Source: Candidatus Saccharibacteria bacterium UBA6664 (GTDB taxonomy: Bacteria; Patescibacteriota; Saccharimonadia; Saccharimonadales; Saccharimonadaceae). From it: a stretch of DNA of 64,000 nucleotides. The stretch covers positions 49,537 to 113,536 of the forward strand of contig DKKO01000006.1 in assembly GCA_002455275.1 (NCBI GenBank). The letters are read 5' to 3'. Positions 24,924-33,898 of this stretch are shown here, in pieces. Position numbers and translations under genes: made by a program. Every line of letters starts with the position of its first letter. The stretch's first letter is position 1. Below the pieces are notes generated by a model. That model saw only the letters and a program-made list of their open reading frames with translations, was not told the DNA's origin and ran no database searches.

Positions 24924-26222
24924 ATGAGGATAGCGATTGCAGGGTTTGGGAAAGAGGGCAGGGCTAACTACGACTATTGGAATACACCCGACAACGAACT
25001 GACAATTGTAGATGAACGTGAGCAGCTGACTGACCTTCCGACTGGAGCTGCAACCATACTGGGCGAAGGCGCATTCGGCAAACTAGCCGAATTTGATATG
25101 GTAGTGCGAACAGCCAGTCTTCGGCCAGACAAAATTGTAACCAATGGTAAGATTTGGAGCGCTACGAACGAATTCTTCGCTAAATGTGAAGCGCCAATCA
25201 TTGGAGTAACAGGTACAAAGGGTAAGGGAACAACTTGTAGTTTAATCGCGAGTATTCTTAGAGCTGCAGGCAAAACCGTGCACTTGGTAGGTAATATCGG
25301 AGTGCCTGCACTAGCCGAACTAAATAATATACAGGCCACTGATATTGTAGTGTTTGAGGCAAGTAGCTTTCAGCTATGGGATATCGAGAAGTCACCGCAA
25401 ACAGCCGTTGTACTAAAAGTAGAGCAAGACCATATGGACGTGCATCACGGCATGGAAGAATACATTACCGCTAAAGCCCAGATAGTTCGCTACATGACCA
25501 GCGACCAAACGGTATACTACCACCCAACGTACCAATTTTCTCGACGAATCGCGACCATGTATGAAACTGCGAAAGCAAAGCGCTACGGTATAAAAGACGA
25601 CAGCGCTGCGTATGTTTCTGACGGGTCATTTATGCAAAACGACGCTGTAATCTGTTCGCTTAAGACAATGCAAATTCCGGGCGAGCACAACATTGAGAAT
25701 GCTTGTGCGGCAATTTCTGCGAGCCTTGAATATACGCAAGATTTTCAGGCGATTGAACAAGGCTTACGGAACTTTGACGGGCTTCCACATCGACTTAAGT
25801 TTATTCGTGAAGTAAATGGTGTGCGCTACTTCGATGATAGTTATTCATCTGCTCCAGCAGCAGCCATTGCTGCTGTCCGAGCGCATAGCGAGCCGCAAAT
25901 TATATTACTTGGTGGTTACGACAAAGGTGCATCCTACGAAGAACTCGCACGTGAAATAAAGCAAAGTAGCGTCAAACATGCCGTGCTCTATGGCCAAACA
26001 CGCCAAGCAATTCGTGACGCACTAGTGGGGGCAGGCTTAAGTGACGGTACCAGCTTTAGTGTGCTTGATAGTACGAACTTCGAAGAAATTGTAAATTTTG
26101 CGGTATCGAAAGCAGAGCCAGGTGACGTCGTGGTGCTGAGCCCGGCTTGTGCGAGCTTCGACATGTTCACAAATTTTACCGAACGTGGTGAGAAATTTAT
26201 CGCAATCGTTGAAGAGCTATGA
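24924..26222 (+). CDS. murD: UDP-MurNAc-L-alanine:glutamate ligase (MurD or MurD2)
   Basis: A Mur ligase of 432 residues that adds the second amino acid of the peptidoglycan stem peptide. The N-terminal Rossmann domain begins MRIAIAGFGKEGR, the ATP loop GVTGTKGKGTT is at 94-104, then EASSFQLW, EHNIENACAAISAS, and the C-terminal domain with RYFDDSYSSAPAAAIAAV, LLGGYDKGASY and LSPACASFDMFTNFTERG, where canonical MurD also has its signature. It overlaps by 4 bases the gene for a MurL-type epimerase. In organisms with that pair the ligase (MurD2) uses L-Glu instead of D-Glu, so that specificity is likely here. A TAAACT box overlapping the previous stop ends 6 bases before its ATG. Confidence 0.9.
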   Translation: MRIAIAGFGKEGRANYDYWNTPDNELTIVDEREQLTDLPTGAATILGEGAFGKLAEFDMVVRTASLRPDKIVTNGKIWSATNEFFAKCEAPIIGVTGTKGKGTTCSLIASILRAAGKTVHLVGNIGVPALAELNNIQATDIVVFEASSFQLWDIEKSPQTAVVLKVEQDHMDVHHGMEEYITAKAQIVRYMTSDQTVYYHPTYQFSRRIATMYETAKAKRYGIKDDSAAYVSDGSFMQNDAVICSLKTMQIPGEHNIENACAAISASLEYTQDFQAIEQGLRNFDGLPHRLKFIREVNGVRYFDDSYSSAPAAAIAAVRAHSEPQIILLGGYDKGASYEELAREIKQSSVKHAVLYGQTRQAIRDALVGAGLSDGTSFSVLDSTNFEEIVNFAVSKAEPGDVVVLSPACASFDMFTNFTERGEKFIAIVEEL

Positions 26223-27499
26223 GCTACAAATCACCATACCAAGCATTCGTATTTGAATCATATAGCTATGACAGCACAACAGGCGTAGCCGAGTTCCATT
26301 ATAGCTTCGACGAGCAACGAGAGTTTGTAGAGCAAGTTACGTTTTCGGCGTCGTCGCACTACGATGAAATAGCCCTTGAGAACGCCTTGCAGTTGGCGTT
26401 CATACTTGCTGGGGTTTCATACTATAAAGCATTTCCTACGCAGAGAGTAATCGTAAAAAACGCTAGTTTTACAGAGGAACAAGCCGCTTACTTTACTACT
26501 GTATATCACCAAGGCCTGAGCCAATTTGTGTACGAGAATGGCCTTAATCCGAATGATATTGCCGGCTTTGAGGCAACGACAACTGGGCCTACAGCAAAGG
26601 CGGAATACACTGGCGATGGTACGCTACTACTACAGAGTGGGGGAAAAGACTCATTATTACTTGCTCAGCTACTTCAGTCAAAAAATATTTCTTATACACC
26701 TTGGTATATTTCACAGTCAGCCTCAATACCCGAAGTAATAAAAACTCTACCGTATGAAGTATCACACCCAATTCGTCAGGTAGACGTGGAGGCGCTGAAA
26801 GCCGCAAACCAAGATGGCGCGCTGAACGGGCATGTGCCAATAACGGCAATCTTACAAACTTATGCGGTAATCGACGCAATTTTACAGGGCAAAAATACGG
26901 TGCTTGCTGCAATTGGGCACGAAGGTGAAGAACCACATGCGCGCATAGGTGACTATGCCGTAACCCACCAATGGTCAAAAACTTGGCCTGCCGAACAACT
27001 ACTTCAGTCATACGTTGAGAAATATGTTGGCGTGATTCGAGTTGGTTCCCCGCTACGTGCCTACAGCGAGTTAAAAGTTGCAAAGTTGTTTGTTGAATAT
27101 TGCTGGGAAAAGTACGGACGGCAATTCTCGTCATGTAATGTGGCAAACTACCAGCTAGGACACGATAATCACAACCTAAACTGGTGTGGAACTTGCCCAA
27201 AGTGCGCCAACAGCTTCTTACTTTTTGCAGCGTTTGTTGATGGAGGCGAACTAGAAAGTGTATTTTCTGAAAATCTATTCAAAAAACCTGAGCTATCAGA
27301 GTATTTTAAAGGTTTGTTGGGCATAGATGGAGTAATGAAGCCATTTGAATGTGTTGGCGAAGTAGATGAGCTTCGGGCAGCCTACCACTTAGCCTTGGCT
27401 CAAGGCTATGATGGCCTTGCGTTTGATGTGCCATCTAGCACGTTTGATATGGATGCAGAGTACCCGGCGCAAGCATGGGCTCTACAGATGATACAATAA
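26219..27499 (+). CDS. murL: UDP-MurNAc-L-Ala-L-Glu epimerase MurL
   Basis: MurL converts the terminal L-Glu of UDP-MurNAc-L-Ala-L-Glu to D-Glu, using ATP, and so replaces the usual MurI racemase route; it was described in Xanthomonas together with MurD2. The 426-residue protein has an ATP-pyrophosphatase loop LLLQSGGKDSL (SGGKDS at 140-145), the AIGHEGEEPHARIGDYAVTHQWSK region, which resembles the NERSA...VNHQ pattern of the family, and WCGTCPKC at 322-329. The ATGA overlap with murD links it to cell-wall synthesis. I assign it from motif memory and context. A generic adenine-nucleotide alpha-hydrolase is the alternative if the resemblance is weaker than it looks. Confidence 0.75.
   Translation: MSYKSPYQAFVFESYSYDSTTGVAEFHYSFDEQREFVEQVTFSASSHYDEIALENALQLAFILAGVSYYKAFPTQRVIVKNASFTEEQAAYFTTVYHQGLSQFVYENGLNPNDIAGFEATTTGPTAKAEYTGDGTLLLQSGGKDSLLLAQLLQSKNISYTPWYISQSASIPEVIKTLPYEVSHPIRQVDVEALKAANQDGALNGHVPITAILQTYAVIDAILQGKNTVLAAIGHEGEEPHARIGDYAVTHQWSKTWPAEQLLQSYVEKYVGVIRVGSPLRAYSELKVAKLFVEYCWEKYGRQFSSCNVANYQLGHDNHNLNWCGTCPKCANSFLLFAAFVDGGELESVFSENLFKKPELSEYFKGLLGIDGVMKPFECVGEVDELRAAYHLALAQGYDGLAFDVPSSTFDMDAEYPAQAWALQMIQ
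27492..27497 (+). promoter_or_regulatory. -10 box of prfB overlapping murL stop
   Basis: TACAAT ends on the first base of the murL stop codon and 9 bases before the prfB ATG. This is one of several promoters embedded in the stop of the preceding gene. Confidence 0.45.
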
Positions 27500-27506
27500 A
27501 ACAGTA

Positions 27507-28580
27507 ATGCAACCACTTGAAAAACGTACTCAGGCTCTGGCAAGCGATGTCCAAGCTGCCATGGAGCGCCTACGACTTAGTGAAAAACGTGCCCAGCTTG
27601 CAAAGCTCGACGATGAGCTGGCCGTTCCTGAAATTTGGCATAATCCAACGCATGCGCAAGACATAAGCAAGCAAGCGGCTAGTTTGCGAATGCAGATAGA
27701 ACCATGGGACGTGCTACATGCACAGCTAGCGGACATCGCTGAACTAATTGAACTTGGCGATGCTTCCATGCAGGCAGAGTTTGAAACGCAGCTCGATGCA
27801 CTCGAAAGTGAGTTTGCTGCTCGTAAGAAAGAACTATTATTCAACGGCAAATATGATGACCATAACGCAATTTTGCGCATTACCGCTGGCGTAGGTGGTA
27901 CCGACGCACAGGACTGGGCTGAGATGTGCGAGCGTATGTATCTTCGCTGGGCTGAGAAAGCTGGCATGGAAACCAAGCTTGTTGAACGATCAACTGGTGA
28001 AGAAGCCGGTATAAAAACATCAGTAATTGAAGTAGTAGGGCCGTATGCCTATGGAAAACTACGCTCTGAACATGGCGTGCATCGGCTGGTTCGCTTGAGT
28101 CCGTTCAATAGCGATAATTTGCGACAAACCAGCTTTGCGCTCGTGGAAGTATTGCCGCAAATCGATGCACCGGACGAAGTGCAATTAGAGGAAAAAGATT
28201 TAAAAATTGATGTGTACCGCGCAGGTGGTCATGGTGGACAAAGCGTTAATACGACAGATAGCGCGGTTCGGGTAACCCATTTGCCAACGAATATTGTCGT
28301 AGCCATTCAAAATGAACGAAGTCAACTACAAAACAAAGAAACCGCCTTGAAGATTCTGCGCTCGAAGCTTGCACAATTACAAATTGAACAGCACGCCGAA
28401 AGTCTAAGCGAACTAAAAGCAGGCGAGAGTGCAAACTGGGGAAGTCAAATTCGTAACTATGTACTGCACCCATACACTTTGGTAAAAGATACTCGTACAA
28501 AGTATGAAGATAACGACGCAAAATCGGTGCTGGACGGCAAACTCGACGAATTTATGGTGGCGTACCTAGAGCAACCCTAA
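27507..28580 (+). CDS. prfB: Peptide chain release factor 2
   Basis: RF2 recognises UAA and UGA stop codons and triggers peptide release. The 357-residue protein has the RF2 tripeptide SPF at 198-200 (LVRLSPFNS) and the catalytic GGQ at 243-245 in RAGGHGGQSVNTTDSAVR. Unlike many prfB genes it has no programmed +1 frameshift: the reading frame is continuous from the ATG and no in-frame TGA occurs in the first 40 codons. Its presence shows that UGA is a functional stop codon here. secA-prfB-ftsE-ftsX is a common order in Gram-positives; here the peptidase, murD and murL are inserted. Confidence 0.95.
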   Translation: MQPLEKRTQALASDVQAAMERLRLSEKRAQLAKLDDELAVPEIWHNPTHAQDISKQAASLRMQIEPWDVLHAQLADIAELIELGDASMQAEFETQLDALESEFAARKKELLFNGKYDDHNAILRITAGVGGTDAQDWAEMCERMYLRWAEKAGMETKLVERSTGEEAGIKTSVIEVVGPYAYGKLRSEHGVHRLVRLSPFNSDNLRQTSFALVEVLPQIDAPDEVQLEEKDLKIDVYRAGGHGGQSVNTTDSAVRVTHLPTNIVVAIQNERSQLQNKETALKILRSKLAQLQIEQHAESLSELKAGESANWGSQIRNYVLHPYTLVKDTRTKYEDNDAKSVLDGKLDEFMVAYLEQP

Positions 28581-28591
28581 CTAATTTCTGC

Positions 28592-28597
28592 TATAGT
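28592..28597 (+). promoter_or_regulatory. -10 box for the 28626 membrane protein
   Basis: TATAGT 28 bases before the ATG at 28626; the leader of about 22 bases has a weak GCGGGA ribosome site. Confidence 0.35.
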
Positions 28598-28625
28598 TAA
28601 GCCAGAAACGTAAGCGGGAATAACT

Positions 28626-29735
28626 ATGCAAGAAAATGATGGTACTACACCAAATGAAGCGAAAGTTGATGAAACACAGCCGGTAGTTAATCCTCAATCG
28701 TCGCCTGAATCAACCGTACATATTGTGCCTAAGCCGCTTATCGCAACGCCGGCCGCTCCTATTGCAAGTACTTCGCATAATTCACCAGGGCTATTAGTGC
28801 TTCAGTGGCTCACGTATGCGTTCTGGGGTTGGACAGTGCTCGCGTTGGCCTGGCTAACTGTTATGAGCATAAACTACTTTATCGATACTTCCGCTGGCTC
28901 TGGTTACTTAGACGGCATGATTGCGTACTCGTTAGCAGCGGTTATCGTATTGTTTGTTATATCACTGGTGTGTGATATTTTTTACGCTCGACAAGAGCCA
29001 GAACACAAAACCGGTGCCGCTATGGTAATAATGATAATCCATACCGTAATTTTTGCACTGTTTGGAATTGGTTCGCTTATTGTGGCAGTGTTTGCTATCG
29101 TGCGTATGCTGATTGGCGACAGTGCGTACGGAGATAACAGTGGGCCACTCAGTACGCTTATTAGTTTCATTATAGTTGCGGTTGTGTATGGTATGACGCT
29201 GATTCGAACGCTTAACCCGAAATGGTTCAAACGAGCGGCGCTGGTATATTGGGTGTTTATGATTGTAGTAGTGGTAATAGTAACCGCACTTGGTATTGTG
29301 GGTCCTGCCGCTCAGGCACGTTTCACCAGAGACGACAGGCTAATATCAGATAATCTTGGACAAGTAAGTGCGGCCATTAACGACTATGCAAACAGTCAGA
29401 CAGCATTACCGAAGTCGCTAAATGATATAAAGGGTGATTTGAAAGGTGACGCTAAGCTACTGCTTACTAAGAACCTGGTTGATTACAAGCCGCTAGGTAT
29501 GAGTGATGATATTTCGAAAGTTACTACTCCAGCTACCGACACAACCACAGACCAGCCTCGCTTGTATACATTTGAATATGATTTATGCGTGACCTACAAA
29601 GCCGAGAGCGACTACTACAGTACTTACACTACGCCAACCTCAGGTCAGCGCGACACAAGCCCAAGCACGTACGCTCACAAAAAGGGTAAAGTTTGCTACG
29701 AATTAGCAACTCGCTACCAAAGTAGCAGCTTCTAG
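28626..29735 (+). CDS. Multi-pass membrane protein with extracytoplasmic C-terminal domain
   Basis: I do not recognise the family. Residues 1-55 are a polar Pro/Ser/Thr-rich tail. Five hydrophobic segments follow at about 57-83, 98-120, 132-160, 180-195 and 208-232. The last is followed by a soluble domain of about 130 residues with DRLISDNLGQVSAAINDYANSQTALPKSLNDIK, which resembles the post-helix region of pilin-like or sensor proteins, and two cysteines (in YDLCVTY and GKVCYEL) that could form a disulfide outside the cell. It lies between prfB and ftsE in the envelope block, so a cell-surface role is likely. Confidence 0.65.
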   Translation: MQENDGTTPNEAKVDETQPVVNPQSSPESTVHIVPKPLIATPAAPIASTSHNSPGLLVLQWLTYAFWGWTVLALAWLTVMSINYFIDTSAGSGYLDGMIAYSLAAVIVLFVISLVCDIFYARQEPEHKTGAAMVIMIIHTVIFALFGIGSLIVAVFAIVRMLIGDSAYGDNSGPLSTLISFIIVAVVYGMTLIRTLNPKWFKRAALVYWVFMIVVVVIVTALGIVGPAAQARFTRDDRLISDNLGQVSAAINDYANSQTALPKSLNDIKGDLKGDAKLLLTKNLVDYKPLGMSDDISKVTTPATDTTTDQPRLYTFEYDLCVTYKAESDYYSTYTTPTSGQRDTSPSTYAHKKGKVCYELATRYQSSSF

Positions 29736-29754
29736 ATAGCGGCGACGCTTATGC

Positions 29755-29760
29755 TATAAT
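29755..29760 (+). promoter_or_regulatory. Extended -10 of ftsE
   Basis: TATAAT preceded by TGC (extended -10) ends 10 bases before the ftsE ATG. There is no clear -35 and no Shine-Dalgarno. Confidence 0.5.
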
Positions 29761-29770
29761 ATGTACAGTA

Positions 29771-30466
29771 ATGATTTTGTTAGATAGGGTAACAAAAACA
29801 TACGGCAAAAGCATGAAGCCTGCGCTTAGTCGTATTAGCTTGCACGTCGAACCGCGCGAGTTTGTTATTCTTGTGGGAACTAGTGGCGCCGGTAAATCAA
29901 CCCTTCTAAAGCTTCTGACACGCGAAGAGAAACCGACCAGTGGCAAGATTGTTGTAGGCGGCATCGACTACGATCACCTAAAAGATAAGCACATACCGCT
30001 GCTTCGACGCAAAATTGGCGTTGTCTTTCAAGATTTCAAATTGCTACCACAGCGAACCGTATATGAAAACGTGGCTTTCGCGCTAGAAATCGCTGGTATG
30101 ACTAACCGTGAAATCAAAAGCACAGTGCCGAAAGTTATCGAACTGGTTGGGCTAACAGGCAAGGAAAAGAGCTTTCCGCATCAGCTGAGTGGTGGTGAGC
30201 GCCAGCGAGTAGCGATTGCGCGCGCCGTGGTGCGTCAGCCAAAAATTTTGATTGCTGATGAGCCAACCGGAAACCTTGACCCAAAGCACAGCTGGGACAT
30301 CGTGCGATTACTTGAAAAGATTAATCACTATGGCACGACTGTTCTATTAACTACCCACAACGTTGAAATTGTGAACAAGCTTAAACGGCGAGTGGTGACG
30401 CTTGACCATGGTAAAATCACCAGCGACCAAGCGCAAGGAAGCTATCGACAAGGAAGGGCCGCCTAG
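29771..30466 (+). CDS. ftsE: Cell division ATP-binding protein FtsE
   Basis: The ATPase of the FtsEX complex, which couples the divisome to peptidoglycan hydrolases outside the cell. The 231-residue protein has Walker A GTSGAGKS at 36-43, FQDFKLLPQRTVYENVAFAL typical of FtsE, signature LSGGERQR, Walker B ILIADEPTGNLDP and the switch LLTTHN. It is followed by ftsX with a 1-base overlap and then a CHAP-domain hydrolase. Confidence 0.95.
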   Translation: MILLDRVTKTYGKSMKPALSRISLHVEPREFVILVGTSGAGKSTLLKLLTREEKPTSGKIVVGGIDYDHLKDKHIPLLRRKIGVVFQDFKLLPQRTVYENVAFALEIAGMTNREIKSTVPKVIELVGLTGKEKSFPHQLSGGERQRVAIARAVVRQPKILIADEPTGNLDPKHSWDIVRLLEKINHYGTTVLLTTHNVEIVNKLKRRVVTLDHGKITSDQAQGSYRQGRAA

Positions 30467-31443
30467 TGGCACGCAAGCTCGACGCTAAGGCTTTTGCTCA
30501 GCAAAAGCGCAAACGACGCCAATGGCTGACATTTATTCGTATGTGTCGCTACGGTGTAAATAACTTTAGCCGTAACGCGTGGTTAACAATAGCTGCGACT
30601 GCCGTTATGACCATCACGCTACTCATCGTGTTCGCAACATTAGCAGCCCGAAGCACGCTAGTTACTACCGTAGAGGATATTCGTGACAAAGTGGACATGT
30701 CGATTTATCTGAAGACCGATGTTGAAGATGGTGCGGTGGAAACAATTCGCAGTGATCTAAAGCAACTATCAAGTGTTACCGATGTTTCCTATGTGTCACC
30801 AGAGGAGGCCCGTGCCGACTTCGCTAAACAAAATGGTAAAAATGCCGATACATTGAGTGCGCTCAATGAAGCAGTTAACAAGTTTCCTGGCACGATTCGT
30901 GTTAGCTTGGTGGATATTAACGACACCAAACAACTTGATAACTTCGTGAAGAATAATGAAACGTTGAAAGCAAACATCGACCCAGATAGAAAGCCGTCGT
31001 TCGCGGGCGAGCGTCGCACGGCTATTCAAAACATTGCTCGTACGGTTACCTTTGCCGACCGCGCTGGTTTGATAGGTAGCATTGTGTTTATCGCGATTTC
31101 ATCACTTATCGTGTTCAACACCATTCGTATGGCGATTTTCAACCGAAAAGACGAGATAGAAATGATGAAGCTTATCGGTGCTGATAAGAGCTTTATTCGA
31201 GGCCCATTTATCGTAGAGGCGATTGTGTATGGCTTTATCGCGGCGATTATTGCTACAGGTCTTGGCATGCTCGGGTTGTTCTCGGCGCGTAGTAAGCTAC
31301 TCGATTACGGTATTGCGATTGGTCCAACGATAGATTACGCCGTGGCGTACATCGGCTTTATACTACTTGGCATGATTTTGCTTGGTGCTATAATAGGTGT
31401 AGTTTCGTCGCTATTGGCAACACGACGATATTTGAAAATTTAA
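30466..31443 (+). CDS. ftsX: Cell division protein FtsX
   Basis: The membrane half of FtsEX. The 325-residue protein has a cytoplasmic basic N-terminus, a first membrane helix at about 38-62, an extracellular domain (DMSIYLKTDVEDGAVETIRSDLKQLSSV is its start, and it runs to about residue 190), and three C-terminal helices with VFNTIRMAIFNRKDEIEMMKLIGAD as coupling element. GTG start overlapping ftsE by one base. By analogy with FtsX-PcsB and FtsX-RipC, the extracellular domain should contact the coiled-coil hydrolase encoded next. Confidence 0.94.
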   Translation: MARKLDAKAFAQQKRKRRQWLTFIRMCRYGVNNFSRNAWLTIAATAVMTITLLIVFATLAARSTLVTTVEDIRDKVDMSIYLKTDVEDGAVETIRSDLKQLSSVTDVSYVSPEEARADFAKQNGKNADTLSALNEAVNKFPGTIRVSLVDINDTKQLDNFVKNNETLKANIDPDRKPSFAGERRTAIQNIARTVTFADRAGLIGSIVFIAISSLIVFNTIRMAIFNRKDEIEMMKLIGADKSFIRGPFIVEAIVYGFIAAIIATGLGMLGLFSARSKLLDYGIAIGPTIDYAVAYIGFILLGMILLGAIIGVVSSLLATRRYLKI

Positions 31444-31451
31444 ACAAAAAA

Positions 31452-31481
31452 TTGACAAAACAATAATGCTTATGGTAAAAT
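31452..31481 (+). promoter_or_regulatory. Consensus-like promoter of the CHAP hydrolase gene
   Basis: TTGACA (31452-31457), an 18-base spacer and TAAAAT (31476-31481), then 8 bases to the ATG at 31490. The gene can therefore be transcribed apart from ftsEX and as a leaderless mRNA. Confidence 0.75.
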
Positions 31482-31489
31482 ACATCTAT

Positions 31490-32656
31490 ATGAAACAGCG
31501 GTCCACCACACCAGTTTCAACCTCTTTCGCCACTCGTGCAGCGCTTGTGGCCGCTTCCATACTTATGATGATTGCAGCGCCTATCGCGATTGCTCCTCAG
31601 GCTAAAGCAGATAAATATGATGAACAAATCGCAGCTCTGCAAAAGCAGATTGATGCATACAACTCTCAGGCAAGCAAGCTCGGCAAAGAACGTCAGACCT
31701 ACGAAAACCAACTCGCGAAGCTTAACAACGAAAAAGCCCAAATTCAAGCCCAAATCGATATCTCACAGGCTAAGGCAGATAAGCTGCAGCAGCAAATTGA
31801 AGAAAATCAGCGAAAAATTGAAGAAAACAAAGAAGCTTTGGGTGTCATTATTGCTGATATGTATGTCGACGATAACATTACACCGCTCGAGCTACTTGCA
31901 AGTAGCAAAAACATTGGTGATTACGTTGACAAACAAGCCTATCGTGAGTCAATCCAAGATACACTAACCCAGACAATCGACCGAATTAATGCGCTAAAGA
32001 AGAAGCTTGAAGCGCAAAAGAAGGCGGTTGAACGTGAACTCGCTCAGCAAACCCTAGCGCGCAATGCCTTGCAAGAAAAAGAGAACGAAAAAGCTAACTT
32101 GATTGCGAAAGTTCGTGGTCGAGAAAGCGTCTTCCAAAACCTATCTGCTAAAGCAGAACAAGAAAAGCTAGAAGTACAGCGTGCACAACAGGCAGCAATT
32201 GAAGCTGCGATGAACGCAGGCGGCGGTGGTACCTTCCTTCCTGGTGATCCAAACAAGGGTGGCTATCCATGGCAAGCAGGCTGCTACGTTGATGCAAACG
32301 CAATGTCATCTGGTGCTGATCCACTCGGATACGGCTGTCGTCAGTGTGTAAGCTACACTGCCTGGAAAGTTGGTCAACGAACAGGTAATTTCCCACGCTA
32401 TTGGGGTAATGCGAACATGTGGCCAGGTAGCGCTCGCGCTTCTGGTTACTCGACGGGCTCAACTCCACGAGCACACTCTGTTGGTGTTATTTCAGCTGGT
32501 CAATACGGTCACGTAGTATGGGTAGAGCGCGTCAATGGCGACGGCACAGTAAATATTAGCCAATACAACTACTACAATGCGGGTGGCCCAGGTTGGGGCA
32601 ACTACAGCGAAATGCGTGTCCCCGCATCAACCTACGACACTTACATATACTTCTAG
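31490..32656 (+). CDS. Secreted coiled-coil CHAP-domain peptidoglycan hydrolase (PcsB-like)
   Basis: A probable peptidoglycan amidase/endopeptidase that splits daughter cells under FtsEX control. From the ATG at 31490 (388 residues) there is a signal peptide ending near AKA at about 38-40 and a long coiled coil at about 42-240, rich in Gln, Glu and Lys. A GGGG linker and a C-terminal CHAP domain follow, with the catalytic Cys at 286 (GCRQCVSYTAW) and His at 341 (GQYGHVVWVE). An upstream in-frame ATG at 31466 lies in the promoter spacer and would spoil the signal peptide, so it is rejected. Its place after ftsEX is the same as for pcsB-type hydrolases. Confidence 0.9.
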   Translation: MKQRSTTPVSTSFATRAALVAASILMMIAAPIAIAPQAKADKYDEQIAALQKQIDAYNSQASKLGKERQTYENQLAKLNNEKAQIQAQIDISQAKADKLQQQIEENQRKIEENKEALGVIIADMYVDDNITPLELLASSKNIGDYVDKQAYRESIQDTLTQTIDRINALKKKLEAQKKAVERELAQQTLARNALQEKENEKANLIAKVRGRESVFQNLSAKAEQEKLEVQRAQQAAIEAAMNAGGGGTFLPGDPNKGGYPWQAGCYVDANAMSSGADPLGYGCRQCVSYTAWKVGQRTGNFPRYWGNANMWPGSARASGYSTGSTPRAHSVGVISAGQYGHVVWVERVNGDGTVNISQYNYYNAGGPGWGNYSEMRVPASTYDTYIYF

Positions 32657-32663
32657 TGATTGG

Positions 32664-32669
32664 TATACT
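32664..32669 (+). promoter_or_regulatory. Extended -10 of the S41 peptidase gene
   Basis: TATACT preceded by TGG (extended -10) ends 7 bases before the GTG at 32677, just behind the CHAP gene stop. Confidence 0.5.
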
Positions 32670-32676
32670 AGAACAA

Positions 32677-33855
32677 GTGAATAATAGGGTAGAACTAACA
32701 AAACTAACGCTCGCGTTTGGTGTACTGCTGGTGCTAGCACTTGGCTTTATTGCTGGTACGCGTAGCGACGAGCTGTACCGTGCTCTCGCTCCTGCGGTAG
32801 GGGTGAAGGTTGATGATAAATTGAATCTCAGCGATGTTGAGTTCACCTACAGTCAGCTTACTTCACACTTTAACGGCAATCTAGATAGTGATAAGTTGCT
32901 TGAAGGTGCTAGCAGAGGGCTTGTAGAGGCTGCTAATGACCCTTACACCATTTACATGAGTGCTAAAGAAGCTAAAGAGTTCGAAAAAGACTTAAGCGGA
33001 GATATCGGTGGCGGTATCGGCGCCGAGATTGGCATTCGCAAAGGTCAACCAACGGTTATACGCACATTACCTGAGAACCCTGCGCAAAAAGCTGGTATCC
33101 ACGCCGGTGACGTAATTATCGCGGTAAACGATGAAGTAACTATAGACTGGGATGCGGATAGCACGGTGAAGGTAATACGAGGTGAAATCGGCACAACGGT
33201 AAAGATTACCGTGCGTCGTGGCAATGAGACCAAGAAGTTCTCTATTACTCGTGCAGAGGTAAATAACCCCAGCGTGCAGAGCAAAATACAAAACGGTGTC
33301 GGTGTACTCACCGTTACGCGTTTCGACAACGATACTGCTGATTTAACCAGGCGCGCGGCTGAAAAATTCGTATCAAAGCGAGTTAAAGCAGTCGTACTTG
33401 ATCTACGTGGAAATGGTGGTGGCTTCCTTGATGCAGCGCCACGCGTTGCTGGCTTATGGCTGGACGACAAGGTGGTAGTGACTACTCATAACAACACGAG
33501 CGACCAAGAATTGCGCGCCGAGGGTGACCCTATATTGAAAAATATTCCAACAGCGGTACTGGTAAATGGAAGCACTGCTAGCGCGGCAGAGATAGTTGCT
33601 GGTGCTATGAAAGATTACAACGCTGCGCAGCTGGTAGGCGAGCGCACCTTCGGCAAAGGCACCGTGCAAGAAATTGTGCCGCTTCGAAATGGAGCACAGC
33701 TGAAAGTCACTATCACTCGTTGGTTTACGCCAAAGGGCAACAACATCACAAAATCAGGCATCAAGCCAAATATTTCGGTTGATTTAACGCAAAAAGACGT
33801 CGATAATAACCGCGATCCACAACTCGAGAGAGCCCTAAAAGAACTTGGTGTGTGA
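32677..33855 (+). CDS. S41-family carboxy-terminal processing protease
   Basis: A CtpA-type serine protease that trims or degrades extracytoplasmic proteins, often peptidoglycan hydrolases. From the GTG at 32677 (392 residues) there is an N-terminal membrane anchor at about 8-27, an N-terminal helical part, a PDZ domain at about 100-190 (GGGIGAEIG...NPAQKAGIHAGDVIIAVND), and the S41 core. The core has catalytic Ser302 in NGSTASAAEI and Lys327 in GERTFGKGTVQ. An ATG at 32593 would give a longer product but lies inside the CHAP gene and spoils the anchor. Its position right after the hydrolase suggests it turns that enzyme over; this is inference from CtpA-hydrolase pairs elsewhere. Confidence 0.9.
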   Translation: MNNRVELTKLTLAFGVLLVLALGFIAGTRSDELYRALAPAVGVKVDDKLNLSDVEFTYSQLTSHFNGNLDSDKLLEGASRGLVEAANDPYTIYMSAKEAKEFEKDLSGDIGGGIGAEIGIRKGQPTVIRTLPENPAQKAGIHAGDVIIAVNDEVTIDWDADSTVKVIRGEIGTTVKITVRRGNETKKFSITRAEVNNPSVQSKIQNGVGVLTVTRFDNDTADLTRRAAEKFVSKRVKAVVLDLRGNGGGFLDAAPRVAGLWLDDKVVVTTHNNTSDQELRAEGDPILKNIPTAVLVNGSTASAAEIVAGAMKDYNAAQLVGERTFGKGTVQEIVPLRNGAQLKVTITRWFTPKGNNITKSGIKPNISVDLTQKDVDNNRDPQLERALKELGV

Positions 33856-33898
33856 TAAAGGTTGTGCTTTGTCAATAATCGAGGTAGTATAGAGCTAT

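Noticed and set aside
26589..27200. 203-codon minus-strand frame inside murL
   Set aside because: It lies wholly antisense to a gene with conserved motifs and has no regulatory signals.
27507..27600. Programmed +1 frameshift in prfB
   Set aside because: The reading frame runs uninterrupted from ATG through the SPF and GGQ motifs; no in-frame TGA or slippery CTT-TGA is present near the start.
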